The notes beneath the pieces were generated by a model. The model saw only the letters and a program-made list of their open reading frames with translations, searched no databases and was not told the DNA's origin. The translations under genes were made by a program, and so were the position numbers. Shown here piece by piece: positions 1 through 12,367 of a stretch of DNA of 64,000 nucleotides (within the stretch, counting starts at the first letter, position 1; every line of letters begins with the position of its first letter). Origin of the DNA: Triticum aestivum (Eukaryota > Streptophyta > Magnoliopsida > Poales > Poaceae); the NCBI RefSeq assembly GCF_018294505.1, contig NC_057807.1, positions 169,536,883 to 169,600,882 on the forward strand, in the 5' to 3' direction.

Positions 1-1339
1 GGGAGATTATAAAGGAGTACTACAAGTGTCTCCGAAGGTACATGTTGAGTTGGCATATTTCGAGATTAGGTTTTGTCACTCCGATTGTCGGAGAGGTATC
101 TCTGGGCCCTCTCGGTAATACTCATCACTTAAGCCTTGCAAGCATTATAACTAATAAAGTTAGTTATGAGATGACGTATTACAGAACGAGTAAAGAGACT
201 TGCCGGTAACGAGATTGAACTAGGTATTGGATACCGACGATCAAATCTCGGGCAAGTAACATACCGATGACGAAGGGAACAACATATGTTGTTATGCGGT
301 TTGACCGATAAAGATCTTCGTAGAATATGTAGGAACCAATATGGGCATCCAGGTCCCGCTATTGGTTATTGACCGAGAATGGTTTTAGGTCATGTCTACA
401 TAGTTCTCGAACCCGTAGGGTCCGCACGCTTAACGTTACGATGACAATTTTATTATGAGTTTATAAGTTTTGATGTACCGAAGTTTGTTCGGAGTCCCGG
501 ATGTGATCACGGACATGACGAGGAGTCTCGAAATGGTCGAGACATAAAGATTGATATATTGGACGACTATATTAGGACACCGGAAGTGTTCCGGGAGTTT
601 TCGGAGAAAAACCGGAGTACTGGAGGGTTACCGGAACCCCCCCGAGAAGTAATGGGCCTTGATGGGCCCTATTGGAGAAGGAGAGGGGCCGGCCAGGGCA
701 AGTGGCGCGCCCCCTCCCCTTGAGTCCGAATAGGACAAGGAAGGGGGGGGCGGCGCCCCCCTTGCCTTCCCCCTCTCCCACTCCTTCCTTCCCCCTCCTT
801 CTTGGATTAGGAAAGGAAGGGGGGAAACCTACTTGGAGTAGGTTTCCCCCTCCTAGGGTGCGCCTCCCCTTAGGCCGGCCCCCTCCTCCTCTCCTCCTTT
901 ATATACGGGGGCGGGGGGCACCCCATAGACACACAAGTTGATCTACGGATCGTTCCTTAGCCGTGTGCGGTGCCCCCTTCCACCATATTCCACCTCGGTC
1001 ATATCATCGCGAAGCTTAGGCGAAGCCCTGCGCCGGTAGAACATCAGCATCGTCACCATGCCGTTGTGCTGACGGAACTCATCTCCGGAGCTCGGCTGGA
1101 TCGGAGGCCGGAGATCGTCATCGAGCTAAACGTGTGCTGAACTCGGAGGCCCCGTACGTTCGGTGCTTGGATCGGTCGGATCGTGAAGACGTACGACTAC
1201 ATCAACCGTGTTGTTATAACGCTTCCGCTAACGGTCTACGAGGGTACGTGGACATACACTCTCCCCTCTCGTTGCTATGCCATCAACATGATCTTGAGTG
1301 TGCGTAGGAATTTTTTTGAAATTACTACGAAACCCAACA
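1..1339 (+). mobile_element. Copia-type LTR (BARE/Angela-related), left end outside window
   Basis: This is the 3' portion of a long terminal repeat on the plus strand. A TATA box lies at 898-906 in a C-rich promoter-like stretch, and the repeat ends in ...GAAATTACTACG then CCCAACA at 1339. That ending resembles the end of BARE/Angela/WIS-type Copia LTRs, which also carry the GTGTGCGTAGGAATTTTTTT block seen at 1298-1316. The sequence downstream is not an internal domain but the end of another LTR, so this is either the 3' LTR of an element lying to the left or a solo LTR. The short ORFs inside are not genes. Family assignment rests on recalled similarity. Confidence 0.7.
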
Positions 1340-1957
1340 CGCGGGACATCCGGCGGGCGCCGGACATGTCCGGAGGCGGCGAGGGAGATTATGCTAGGGT
1401 TAGGGGTGGAATGACCCGAAAATTTCGGGGGAGGTCTAAATTTATAGGTAGGGGGAGCTAGGAGAGTCCAAATGAGGAGCGGTTTCCGGCCACGCGATCG
1501 TGATCGAACGACCGAGAGCATGGAGGGCAGTTTGCTGGGTTTTGGGCCACTTTGGAAGGGGTGTTGGGCTGCACACAAAAGAGGCCTTCGCGGTTACCCG
1601 GTTAACCGTTGGAGTATCAAACGACCTCCGAATGGCACGAAACTTGACAGGCGGTCTATCGGTGCTATACCAAGGCCGCTTGGCAAACCTCGGTCCATTC
1701 CAAGAAAGTTTAACACCCACTCACAACAAGAGGCAAAAGGGGGACGCCGGAGGACATAGGAGTGCCGGATTGCAAAACGGACAACGGGGAAAATGCTCGG
1801 ATGCATGAGATGAACACGTATGCAAAATGAAATGCGCATGACGACATGATATGAAAAGTAGATGATGGCATGGCAAAATGCAAAACACAAGCAAATGACA
1901 TGGCAACTATGGCGAATAACTGGCAGACACCTGGCGCATCGAATCCGGGGCGTTACA
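1340..1957 (+). mobile_element. 3' end of a second LTR, interrupted by the Copia LTR
   Basis: Non-coding sequence ending in CCGGGGCGTTACA at 1957. This is the same terminal motif as the large LTR that ends at 61295 (GGGGCGTTACA), so it is read as the right end of a gypsy/LARD-type LTR. The Copia LTR appears to have inserted into it, since its terminus at 1339 directly abuts this sequence. The left part of this LTR lies outside the window. No PBS or internal domain follows at 1958, so the element is a solo LTR or is otherwise cut at this point. Confidence 0.5.
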
Positions 1958-2708
1958 CATGGTCCACCGAAGCTTCGGCTTCTAAGTGGGAAACCCACTT
2001 GATGAGATGGTAGTAAAATTCGGCGTCGCGCACGCGTGCTTGCCCAATAACCTCTAAGGATATTTGCCAGGCACTGGCCTCCACATAGTAGGCCCAGTCG
2101 CGGGTGCTGTGCCCGCGACTCAAAGCGGTGGTGCCTGCTGCTCCATGCCCCACTAGTGACGCAAATTGGCGATACGCTGCTCCTCCACCAGGCAATCACG
2201 CTCCAGCAAGTCCTCGATCTCCGCATTGCCTTTTAAAGACCGATAGAATGCCTCCTCCCTCCATCTTCCTTCTGGTGATTAACCAAACACTAGCTCCAGT
2301 GGTGAGCGCCTCTAGCTTGGCCTATTGCGGACGGTCCGGGGCATGACGGACGTGGCGAGAGCAAGGGCAAGTGGCGAGCTACGTCGGGCCGATTGGGATT
2401 TTTGAGGGGAGACGATAGGGCTAGTTGGGTGACGGTGCTACGGGAGAACACCGGGAACCGGTAATTATAGGCAAATAGTGTACATGTAGCAACGTGTCGC
2501 GGGAAACGCTAGGATGATCAAAAATCTCACCAACCAAGGTAGTTGAAGCAGCGTGTCACAGGAAACGCGACGGTCATCGGAATTCAATGCATAAGCATGC
2601 ATGGCTTAGTGCGCCTCGTCTCGTCAGTGGTGCGTCCCATCTATGCTGCGTGTAGTGCTACTGTCAGCATGACGGTCAAACTAGTGCACTCGAATCATCT
2701 AGATGAGG
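1958..2708. other. Anonymous region with a weak minus-strand coding-like stretch
   Basis: About 750 bases without a recognised gene. On the minus strand between about 2195 and 1958 one frame is open and reads RDWAYYVEASAWQISLEVIG followed by a further amphipathic stretch, which looks more protein-like than chance but matches nothing I recognise. It could be a fragment of a host gene carried beside the LTR. The rest shows no domain, promoter or repeat that I can identify. Confidence 0.2.
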
Positions 2709-2801
2709 TACTCCCTCCTTGTCAAAAATGATTCCACCACTCATCATCTAACCTGGTTGGTGAGATTTTTGAATTGAGCCCTGCAAACAGGAAAGGAGGT
2801 A

Positions 2802-3092
2802 CTCCCTCCATCTAGGTGAATAAGTCATCTTAGGTTATGCACCGTGACCAAGGAGGAGGGGAAAACAAGAGAACTTAATGTTTATTTGCTCATTAATAGC
2901 ACTGCATGCACTGAACAAACCACTTCATGTCATGTTTGTCGTCTCAAGTCATTAAAAGCATGCACACCACACATCTCTTATTGGTTGATATGTCAGGAAA
3001 CAAGAAATGAGGTAGAAGTTAATGCACCACGCCTAAGTGTTTTGGGATTATTTAGTTTTCATAAGATGACTTACACACCTAGACGGAGGGAT
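2802..3092. mobile_element. Stowaway (Tc1/Mariner) MITE
   Basis: About 291 bp flanked by TA at 2800-2801 and 3093-3094. The left terminus CTCCCTCCATCTAGGTG and the right terminus CACCTAGACGGAGGGAT are inverted copies, and the subterminal AAGTCATCTTAGG is mirrored by AAGATGACTT. This is the hallmark of Triticeae Stowaway elements, which are non-coding and mobilised in trans by a Mariner transposase. A second CTCCCTCC start at 2711, also preceded by TA, suggests an older truncated copy directly upstream (2711-2799). Confidence 0.85.
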
Positions 3093-3120
3093 TAGTACGT
3101 GCGTGATCCGCTATTTATTC

Positions 3121-3191
3121 GTGTAGGATCGAGTAGGTCGGATAGTGTACGTGTAGGATCGAGTAGGTCGGATAGTGTACGTGTAGGATCG
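3121..3191. repeat. 30-bp tandem repeat, about 2.4 copies
   Basis: Two exact copies of a 30-bp unit beginning GTGTAGGATCGAGTAGGTCG (3121-3150 and 3151-3180) are followed by a partial third copy that diverges after 11 bases. Identical copies imply recent slippage or duplication. Confidence 0.9.
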
Positions 3192-3258
3192 CATTAGTTG
3201 ATGAACGTTCGCTGGTACATAAGGCATTTGCGAACATTTTTGCTGGCAATTTCTTCAT

Positions 3259-3390
3259 ATTCGCATGGCATTTTCTTCAGAAAAGCTTGTCAGTTTCTTC
3301 AGATTCGCACGACATTTTCTTCAGAACAACCTGTCAGTTTCTTTAGAGATAGGCATTTTTATTCAGAAAACTGCCACCTTTGGATCTTGC
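3259..3390. repeat. 44-bp degenerate tandem repeat, about 3 copies
   Basis: Units starting ATTCGCATGGCATTTTCTTC (3259) and ATTCGCACGACATTTTCTTC (3303) are followed by a more diverged copy near 3346. The remaining sequence to 4186 is AT-rich and shows no gene. It joins the sequence after 14511, which is the same locus separated by the retrotransposon at 4187-14506. Confidence 0.7.
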
Positions 3391-4186
3391 ATCACAACTA
3401 AAACTGCCAGGAGCGTATTAGGCTAGCTAGTGATCTATAAGTAACTTGTAAACACTGAGCGAATAGAAATAAAGAACTGCTAATAACTTGTAAACACCGA
3501 GAACACAGAAATCATGATCATGTTGTGCACAGCAGTAAGAGCCGATCCGTTCGAAATGTTCACACAAGACTCACAGGCCTGGCATTGTAATATGTTCACA
3601 TTAGTAGCCCAAATTCACTACCAACTAGTAAGCTGTTAATGCATCTGAATGATTCACAGATCATATACAAATATGTAGCTCCAAAAGCAAAGATCTAGAA
3701 AAAACATCTGTTCTTCCTACTAACACGGATGCTTTTCTGGGCGAACATTCAGTACAGAGTGAAAGAAAAATTTGTATGTGAAGGCTACAATTCCTCTTGC
3801 AAACGTAAGTGGTTTCGCCAACAACTGGAACCATGAGAATGAACCACAAATGACAGAGGAACATCCACTACAATATTAGTTGGTCTTCTCTCGATCACAT
3901 GGCGAGACTATTTTCGGAATACAAACTTAAACTTAGGCAAAATGATGCCCGATGTATAATCATACCAAAGCAATGAAGCACCTAGTCTTGGCCAATAAAT
4001 AGTACGGTACTATGTTTGTGCATTCCATGAAGTGACTATCCAGTCTTTCTGTGTCTCTTTTCAAATGGCACTACATGCAATGACTATACTATTCTTTTGT
4101 GCAGTTCCACCAAAATTGCGGTCACTTTGTTTGTTTGGGCAGACATTTGTCCGCACAAATATCAACCAGCTAGTAAACATATACCC

Positions 4187-5733
4187 TGATACGTCTCCAA
4201 CGTATCTATAATTTATGAAGTATTCATGCTATTATATTATCCATCGTAGATGTTTTATATGCATTTGTATGCTATTTTATATGATTTTTGGGACTAACCT
4301 ATTAACCTGGAGCCCAGTGCCAGTTTCTGTTTTCTCCTTGTTTTTGAGGTTTACAGAAAAGGAATACCAAACGGAGTCCAATTGATGTGCCAATTTTGAC
4401 GATTTTTTATGGACCAAAAGAAGCCCATGGAGCGAAAGAGTTGGGCCAGAAGAGTACCAGGCTGCCCACGAGGTTGGGGGGCGTGCCCACCCCCCCTGGG
4501 GCACGCCCCCTGCCTCTTGGACAGCCCGGAGTCCCCCCCCCCCCGACGTGAAATCAATGCCAACCTCTCCTATAAATACAGAAACCTTCGGAAAATAACC
4601 TAGATCGGAAGTTCCGCCGCCGCAAGCCTCTATAGCCACGAGAAATCAATCTAGGCCCTCTCTGGCACCCTGCCGGAGGGGGCCATCATCACCGGAGGCC
4701 ATGGAGGAGGATCCCGGAGGGGCCATCATCGCCATGAAGGCCAAGGACCAGAGGGAGAACCTCTCTCCATCTAGGAGGGAGGCCATGGAGGAGGAAGCAC
4801 AAGGGGCAGAACTTCTCCTCCTCTCTCTCGGTGGCGTCGGAGTGCCATCGGCAGGGGAATCATCCCCATGGTGATCGTCTTCATCAACATCACCATCATC
4901 ATCACCATCCTCATCTCTTTTACGAGGTCCACTCTCCCGCACCCCGTTGTAATCCCTACTTGATCATGGTGCTTTAAGCCACATATTATGATCCAATGAT
5001 GTGTTGCCATCCTATGATGTTTTGAGTAGATAACTTTTGTCTTTGGGTTGATTGATGATCTAGATTGGTACAAGTTGTATGTTTTATTTTAGTGCTGTCC
5101 TATTGTGCCCTCCATGTCGCGCAAGCGTGAGGGTCTCCCGCTGTAGGGTGTTGCAATACGTTCATGATTCGCTTATAGTGGGTTGCTTGAGTGACAGAAG
5201 CATAAACCCGAGTAAGGGGGTTGTGGCATATTGGATAAAGGGGACTTGATGATTTAATGCTATGGTTGGGTTTTACCTTAATGATCTTTAGTAGTTGCGG
5301 ATGCTTGCTAGAGTTCCAATCATAAGTGCATATGATCCAAGAAGAGAAAGTATGTTAGCTTATGCCTCTCCCTCATATGAAATTGCAATGACGACTGCTG
5401 GTCTTGTTAACAATTGCCTAGGATAATTCATTATTCCACACTCGCTATTTATAATATTTAGTAATATATTATAACTTTATGATAACAACACCACTTTTAT
5501 ATTTTAGCTCTCCGATATCATGCAAAGTTATCCTCTTCATACCCACAACGTAGTTTTATTTCTCCTATCTAGTTGGAAGAAAACGTTCGGTGTACGTAGA
5601 GTCATATCAGTGGCAGATAGGACTTGAGGGAATATTGATCTTACCTTTAGCTCCATGTGGGTTCGAAACTCCATACATATCACTTCCACCTTTGAAAATT
5701 GCTACGATGATTCCCTGCACTTGGGGATTATCA
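4187..5733 (+). mobile_element. 5' LTR of the 4.2-14.5 kb Athila-type element
   Basis: 1,547 bp, beginning TGATACGTCTCCAACG and ending CTTGGGGATTATCA. A TATA box (TATAAATAC, 4571-4579) follows a GC-rich block and marks the probable RNA start. Compared with the right LTR (1,544 bp) it has many substitutions and small indels, including about 18 bases missing after 5423 relative to 14183-14200, so the insertion is not recent. Confidence 0.9.
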
Positions 5734-5743
5734 AGCTCTTTTC

Positions 5744-5761
5744 TGGCGCCGTTGCCGGGGA
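5744..5761 (+). promoter_or_regulatory. Primer-binding site (tRNA-Asp type)
   Basis: TGGCGCCGTTGCCGGGGA lies 10 bases after the 5' LTR. This sequence is the usual priming site of plant Athila-lineage elements and is generally assigned to tRNA-Asp. The same 18-mer occurs at 30616-30633 and, inverted, at 42000-42017. Confidence 0.85.
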
Positions 5762-5819
5762 CCAATAGCGTGGGGTTGATATTCTCGTGTGTGCTTGTTT
5801 GCTTTCTTCACTAAGTAGA

Positions 5820-6940
5820 TTTTGTTTTTCCTTTTTGTTTCTGTTTAGTTGTGGGTGAAACATACAAAAAAAATTAATGAATGAAAATAAAAAAAATTAC
5901 TTGCCTCTCATGCCTAAAAAAAGTTTTTCAAAAAGAGAAGTGATTGAAAAGTTATGCATTGAAGAAGTGAGGGTCGACCTTGAGCACTTGTGTTCATGCT
6001 CACGGAAACAATGTCATCATGGAAGTTTCTCTGTAAATAATTATCCCCTTGTATATATACATTGTATTATAAAAAATGTGCCAAGCTTTGGTTTTAGGAT
6101 GATTAGATTGCTTGTTTACTATGTGCAGAACAAAAACAGAAACTTTGGCTGTAGCGCAGGATTTTAATTTTTTTACTGGAAGGTGAAATGGGTCTGAAAC
6201 TTTTTGCACATTAATTCTGTACTAATTTTTCAAATTTTCATATTTATTTCATAATTTTTGGAGTTACATAAGTTTACTAAACTTCCAGATTACTACAGAT
6301 TGTCCTGTTTTTGACAGATTCTGTTTTTCGCGTGTTGTTTGCTTATTTTGATGAATCTATGGCTAGTATCGGGGGGTATGAACCATAGAGAAGTTGGAAT
6401 ACAGTAGGTTTAAAACCAATATAAATAAAGAATGAGTTCATTAAAGTACCTTAAAGTGGCAGTTTGCTTTATTACACTAACGGATCTCACAAAGTTTTTG
6501 TTAAAGTTTTGTGTGGATGAAGTGTTCGAAGATCGAGGAGCTATCAATATGAGAAGAATAAAGAGAGGCAAGAGTTCAAGCTTGGGGATGCCCAAGGCAC
6601 CCCAAGTAAATATTTTAATGGATACTCAAGCATCTAAGCTTGGGGATGCCCCGGCAGGCATCCCATCTCCTTCAACAAATATCGGTATACCTCGGTTTTT
6701 GTTTTGTTCACATGATTTGTGTCCTTTGTGTTTTTATTTTTCTTTAAGAACCATGATAGTATGATATAGCCCTTCATTGATTTACAGAATACTTCATGTG
6801 CTTCACTTATATCTTTTAAGTATGATTTTATAGAATTGCTCTTCGTGCTTCACTTAAATCTTTTGAGTGTGGTTTTATAGAATGCTTCGTGTGCTTCACT
6901 TACATATTTTGAGCTTGGATATTGGTTAGTCTATACTAGT
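5820..6940 (+). other. Non-coding internal block A, with a possible gag N-terminal remnant
   Basis: Starts with a short lysine-rich frame (from 5877, SKREVIEKLCIEEVRVDLEH) that may be the remnant of an Athila gag leader. It passes into AT-rich sequence containing AAGCTTGGGGATGCCC motifs (6588 and 6637) and several repeats of TGCTTCACTTA.ATCTTTT. The same order of motifs reappears in block B at 10670-11660. In Athila elements these motifs belong to the long 3' untranslated region, so finding them just after the primer-binding site suggests deletion or duplication. No intact ORF. Confidence 0.5.
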
Positions 6941-6942
6941 CA

Positions 6943-9900
6943 TCGACCTGTGCTACTGCACGGGCTAGCATAAAAAACATACTCATTAAGCTTTAAGTAT
7001 TATGACTACAATATCATTTCACAATATTCCTTTTTATCCATATTAAAAATTATTACTCCAGTAAACTCCTCAATTTATTATCAACCTTATGTATTCTAAA
7101 TTCCTTAGTTATTATTGACCTTACGAATCCTAGTTTGGTAGGTGCCTTGATGATTAACTAAATATTGTTCTGATATCAACATGTCAAGTTTATGAGAAGG
7201 GGTACAATATAATGTCCAAGAAGAGCTTCAACTAATTTGCATCACTATTCCTATTGACTTTGATAGAATGTATGGAAGCATCATACCAATAATCCAGTAT
7301 TAAAAAAATCACAAAATGAATGTATCGTAAAAAAAATTCTACACCAATTATGACAGCGAATTTGGGCTTGTGGAAAAAATATAGGCTGTTAGAAATGTAT
7401 AATTTTATGTATAATACAGATTTCCCTTTTCTAAAAATATCCATGTTTGCAGTTCCATTAGTGAAAAAGAATGAAAAACATATATAGAATCGGGTCGTTA
7501 AATTTCTAATTTAGATCAGACATCCAATTGTACAAATTATTGAACTGTATGCAAACTCAACAACAATGTTAATGTCTTCTCAACTGAGGCTAGTAAAACT
7601 GAGTAGATTCCCTAGAAGATGGAATTCTTTAATCTAAAGGAATATAAGATAGTGATTTCATTCTGATCAATAATGCATGCACAAATTAGAAATAATTCAG
7701 TCAGCTAATGACAACTACTATGTGCATAAAATCTGTAAATGGTTGCTTGACAAAAATGTACCGTAAGAAGTTGCCAATCTTTAAGGTAGATAGATAACTG
7801 AGAACATATTAGTGACACCACAGATAAGAAGAACAACCTTTAATCAGCTACATAGAGAGATATTTGTTTGGCATTATATTCTTATAACTGCACAAAATAT
7901 GGTTGTAAGATGTATCTTCTTGTGAAGAATTACTAATTTGTTCTAACATATGTTTGACACTTTAACGTACTTGTATAGATGTAACTCTCGTGATATATTA
8001 GCATGACTGTGAACGGTTGTCCTTGATGAAATATTGAATTATATTAACTATGGTGTGATTAACAAACCTTAATTTTTTTTGTTAATGATAAAATATAGGT
8101 ACTCATGTATACTATTTGAATGTAGGAAAATAAATTAGAATAACATTCCCGGATACTGGATGTGGTAGACACTTTATAAATCCTTCAAATTATTTCAGTA
8201 AGAAAAAACAGTTCGTACATAAAGAACACACCCTATTCCAAGAGACTTTAGAAACTGAGAATTATAGAAAAAATAGTTGGATTGTAAGAAGACACAACTT
8301 AACACATTTTGAATTTGAAGTAAGCGAATAGGTATAAAACTTTAGATCTTAGATAGTCTAGATGTATTGCATCATTGATGGTCTTCAGTGAAAATTGTGC
8401 TTCCATGTTTAATCGCATAGTACATGGTAGTATTCTGACTTGGGGAATATGAATATGAAGTATACGCATGACGTTTGTCCGTACTGAAAGGATTGAAATC
8501 ATATATTTTAAAGCCACAGACGAATAGGTTTGAGAACAAATAAATAGACATGTTAGTACAATTTTTTTAGTGAATATGAATCTCGTGAATACAGAATTAA
8601 ACTATCACATCTATTATGATGTACAATTATTGATTTTCAAAGGCCTTCATTTTTTTGAACTCATATTAGAATCAACGACATCGTTGTATTATTTATCTGG
8701 TACATGGAAAAGGGGACATTTTTTAACGTGGAATATTAATTTTGATATTCAACATTAAATATGAACATATAGCTCATCAATCATCAACCGTGAGCATGTG
8801 GTGATTCATCCTTGCACGAAGAGGTATTGCACATATATTCTGACATATATTAGAAGGTATACCAAGGAAACAAAGGGAAGACATGTATTAGTAGCACATC
8901 TATAGGTGCAATCTTAATTAAGGAGTGCAGTGGTAATTAAAAGCCAATGAGAGAAATACATATGTACCTTGAATAACCTCAGCACAGCTTGCCCCTCACT
9001 CGTAAAGTCTAATGTATCTCAAATATAAAGCTACTAATTATGGGTCTCCACGTACCTATAGCTAGAGTTGGACACATGGGTCTTTAGTCTTGGCCAATGT
9101 ACAGTGGCATTCCTGCAGTTGTTGATTCATCGACCCTGGTGACTCCGCCGAGAACGTCCAATCGTAGATCACAGATCGACTTGTTGTCCAGCTAATCATG
9201 TTACTGGAAAGAGATTACGAAGAAAAAAAGTACATGAAAATAGAAAAGAGATAGCTGATCAGAATAGTTGGACATGTGCTGTTGGTGAGCAACAGATCTA
9301 TTATGTAATACAACAATATTAGCAGTTTATCTTTCTTTTGCTCTGCATTGATCCTTGCTGGATTATTTTCTTCAAATTAATTTCGTTCGGTACCCCTCCT
9401 CAAGAACCATGTTAGAGACTACTCTGCGGGTTTAAAAATTGATGCTCGATTTTCTCAAGAACCATGGGAGGGAACTTCTAGAAAAATGAGATGACTGAGA
9501 GATGAACAGCCTTGATTGGATTTTACCTTTATTTAACATCAATTACACCTTGTTTGGAAGATTGAACCTGAGAATAGCTGGAAAGTGCATGCGGCAAGTT
9601 GGATGAATTGTGGTAGGAGTCTCCGAGGACATGCTGATGACAGGAGACGACGAAGGCATGGAGACCAAATATAGCAGGACACCACCGTGGTATTTCCTTT
9701 CATGGGAAACGGGGAGAGAGACGCACAGATTCCTTTTGTATTTTGTTTACCTTCTATCAGATTATCTTTTTTCCCTTCATGCTAGAAACGTTAAGAGGCC
9801 AAGGGGAAGAAGGCAGAGAAGGAGCGTATACCTTTTTATTGCCTTCACGGGACACCACGATGGTATTTCCTTTTGTGGGAAACGGGGAGAGAGACGCATA

Positions 9901-10195
9901 CATTCCTTTTGTATTTTGTTACCTTCTATCAGAATATCTTTTTTTCCTTCATGCTAGAAACGTTAAGAGACCAAGGGAAAGAAGGCAGAGAAGGAGCGTA
10001 TACCTTTTATTGCGTTCACGCTAGAAAAGGTAAGAGACCAAGGGGAATAAGGCTGAGATGGAAAACCGTTCATGTTACTTCATCAAACGGCTATGGACAT
10101 ATTATTTATTAATCCTACGGATGTTATTTCGTAACTGCTAGGATTAATGTGGTAACTCGGATGGTGCCTCCAATTAGTAAATATAAGATTAATTT
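6943..10195. other. Possible foreign insertion inside the Athila-type element, unclassified
   Basis: Between two stretches of Athila-type 3' UTR lies about 3.2 kb of AT-rich, non-coding DNA. It begins near CTATACTAGTCATCGACCTG with a nearby TGCACGGGC motif, and ends near CCAATTAGTAAATATAAGAT. The edges are judged by loss and resumption of the UTR motifs; I could not define a clean target duplication or terminal repeats. No transposase or RT is visible. It contains the 172-bp tandem duplication at 9677-10060. Confidence 0.35.
9677..10060. repeat. ~172-bp tandem duplication, two copies plus a partial third
   Basis: GGACACCACC at 9677 and GGACACCACG at 9849 begin copies that share the block GGAAACGGGGAGAGAGACGC and the block ATGCTAGAAACGTTAAGAG. 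A partial third copy starts near 10018. The overlapping ORFs in all three frames arise only because the duplicated sequence happens to lack stops; they are not genes. Confidence 0.8.
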
Positions 10196-10269
10196 TAGAA
10201 TTCTCCATGAAATTCACTTATATCTTTTTGAGTATGAATAATACTATCATCTAAAGTGGGTTTGGAAGA

Positions 10270-10656
10270 GTGTCAACTTTAGGAATTAGTGATCCCACTA
10301 TTCTGAATGAGAAGAATTTTGCTTATGTGAAGAGTAGAAAAATTTCTATGCTTGTAGATCATGAAAAGAATGATTTATGTGATGGTTGTATTTTTAAACT
10401 CATTCATAATGCTACTGAAAATTATTATGAGGGAGGAATATATGCTTGTAGGAGTTGCAATAATATCAAGTTTCCTCTCTATGTGCTTAAAGTTTCGAAG
10501 TTATACTTGTTTTGCCTTCCTATGCTAGTTGATTCTTGTTCCCTTAAATTGTTTGCTCAGAAAATCGCTAGGCATAGGAAGTGGGTTATGTTTAAAGGTG
10601 CTAGTCATATTCTTCATGATGCTCTCTTTATGTTTCAATTCTTATCTTTTATGTGA
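10270..10656 (+). pseudogene. Short retroelement-associated frame, 128 codons, function unknown
   Basis: An open frame of 128 codons with a cysteine pattern (CDGC near residue 37, CRSC near residue 60), followed directly by the conserved Triticeae Athila-type block GCCTAGCTAGGGGCGTTAAA (10677-10696). Its place, just before the 3' untranslated blocks, fits the C-terminal remnant of a retroelement polyprotein. I see no diagnostic catalytic motif. It could equally be an open stretch that survived by chance. Confidence 0.35.
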
Positions 10657-12343
10657 GCATCATTGAAATCATCATGCCTAGCTAGGGGCGTTAAACGATA
10701 GCGCTTGTTGGGAGGCAACCCAATTTTATTTTTGTTTCTTGCTTTTTGTTCCTGTTTAGTAATAAATAATTCATCTAGACTCTGGTTAGATGTGGTTTTA
10801 TGTTTTAGTTAGTGGTTGTGCCAAGTAGAACCTTTGGGAAGACATGGTTGAAGTCTTTGCAATCTTTCTGTAAAAAAACAGAAACTTTGCGCTCACAAGA
10901 ATATATGCCAATTTTTACTGGAGAGTTCTATTAGGTTGATTCTTTTTGAAGATGATTAATAGACAAATTCCTCACGTCCACCAATTTATTTCAAAAAAAT
11001 TGGAGTAGCAGAAGTGTTGTTGCTGTTCAGATCATTACAGACTGTTCTGTTTCTGACAAATTCTGTTTTCATTGCATAGTTTGCTTGTTTGCTAGTTTCT
11101 ATGGCTTATATTTCTCAATATAAATTGTAGAAATGATATGGTACAGTAGGCATTGTGTGAGAACAATTATGAACCTTGTCTTTGACATTACCAAAGTGAA
11201 TGGTTTGCTATTTATCATACTAACCTATCTCACGAAGTTCCGTTAAGTTTTGTGTGATTGAAGTTTTCGAGCTTTGGGTGAGATATCGATATGAGGAGAA
11301 TAAGGAGTGGAAAGACCCTAAGATTGGTGATGCCCAAGGAACCCCAAGGTAATATTCATGGAAGAATCAAGCGCCTAAGCTTGGGGATGCCCCAGAAGGC
11401 ATCCCCTCTTTCGTCTTCAAAACTATCGCTATACTTTACTCGGAGCTATATTTTTATTTGTCACATGATATGTGTTTTGCTTGGAGCGTATTTTCAATTT
11501 TACTTGCTGTTTGAATAAAATCATTGGATCTGAAATCTTGAATAAAAAAGAATCCTCCAATGGCTAGTTAATTATTTGACTACTCAGTGTTCTTCACTTA
11601 TATCTTTTGGAGTAATTTGTCATTTGCTCACATGCTTCACGTATATCCTATGAGTAAATGGTTGAATTAATTGAATATCATAAATCTGAATTTATAAATG
11701 TTTCATATGCTTATACCATGGGGAGTAATGACTTCACATGTAATAAGTATAGGTAGTAAACTTATTGAAAGTTAGCAAACGCAGAATTGGTCACTTGAAC
11801 AATTCCTGAAAGAATATTGAAGGAAGAGAGATTTCACATATAAATATACTATATTGGACATCTTTTGTAATTTTCAGCACTCATTAAAATATGACATGTT
11901 AAAAGGTTGATGTTCGACCAGGAAGACAACATAATGGGTTATGTCTTCTTATATCCGAAATAAAGTATATTGTCTTGGATCATCCAACATGCTGAGCTTG
12001 CCTTTCCCCCTCATGCTAGCCAAATTCTTTGCACCAAGTAGAAATACTACTTGTGCTTCTGAATATCCCTTAAACTAGTTTAGCCATGAGTGTCCACCAT
12101 ACTTACCTATGGATTGAGTAAGATCCTTTAGGTAAGTTGTCATCGGTGCGTGGAATAAAAATTGCTCTCTAAATATGTATGATCTATTAGTGCAAAGAAA
12201 ATAAGCTTTATACGAACTTGTGATGGGAAGAAATAAAAGTGACAGACTGCATAATAAAGGTCTCTATCACAAGAGGCAATATAAAGTGACGTTCCTTTGA
12301 ATTAAGATTTTGTGCATCCAACCTTAAAAGCACATGACAACCT

Positions 12344-12367
12344 CTGCTTCCCTCTGTGAAGGGCCTA
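12344..12367 (+). other. Conserved Athila-type 3' UTR motif
   Basis: CTGCTTCCCTCTGTGAAGGG occurs here and, with one change, at 38514-38533 in the other Athila-type element. The longer surroundings (TACTTGTGCTTC, AAACT.CTTAAAC) also correspond. Conservation between two families with different LTRs suggests a shared functional RNA segment or common descent of the 3' region. Confidence 0.6.

Noticed and set aside
1594..2226. 210-codon minus-strand ORF
   Set aside because: It spans the border between the LTR end (1957) and flanking DNA, is arginine/cysteine/serine-rich, and has no domain.
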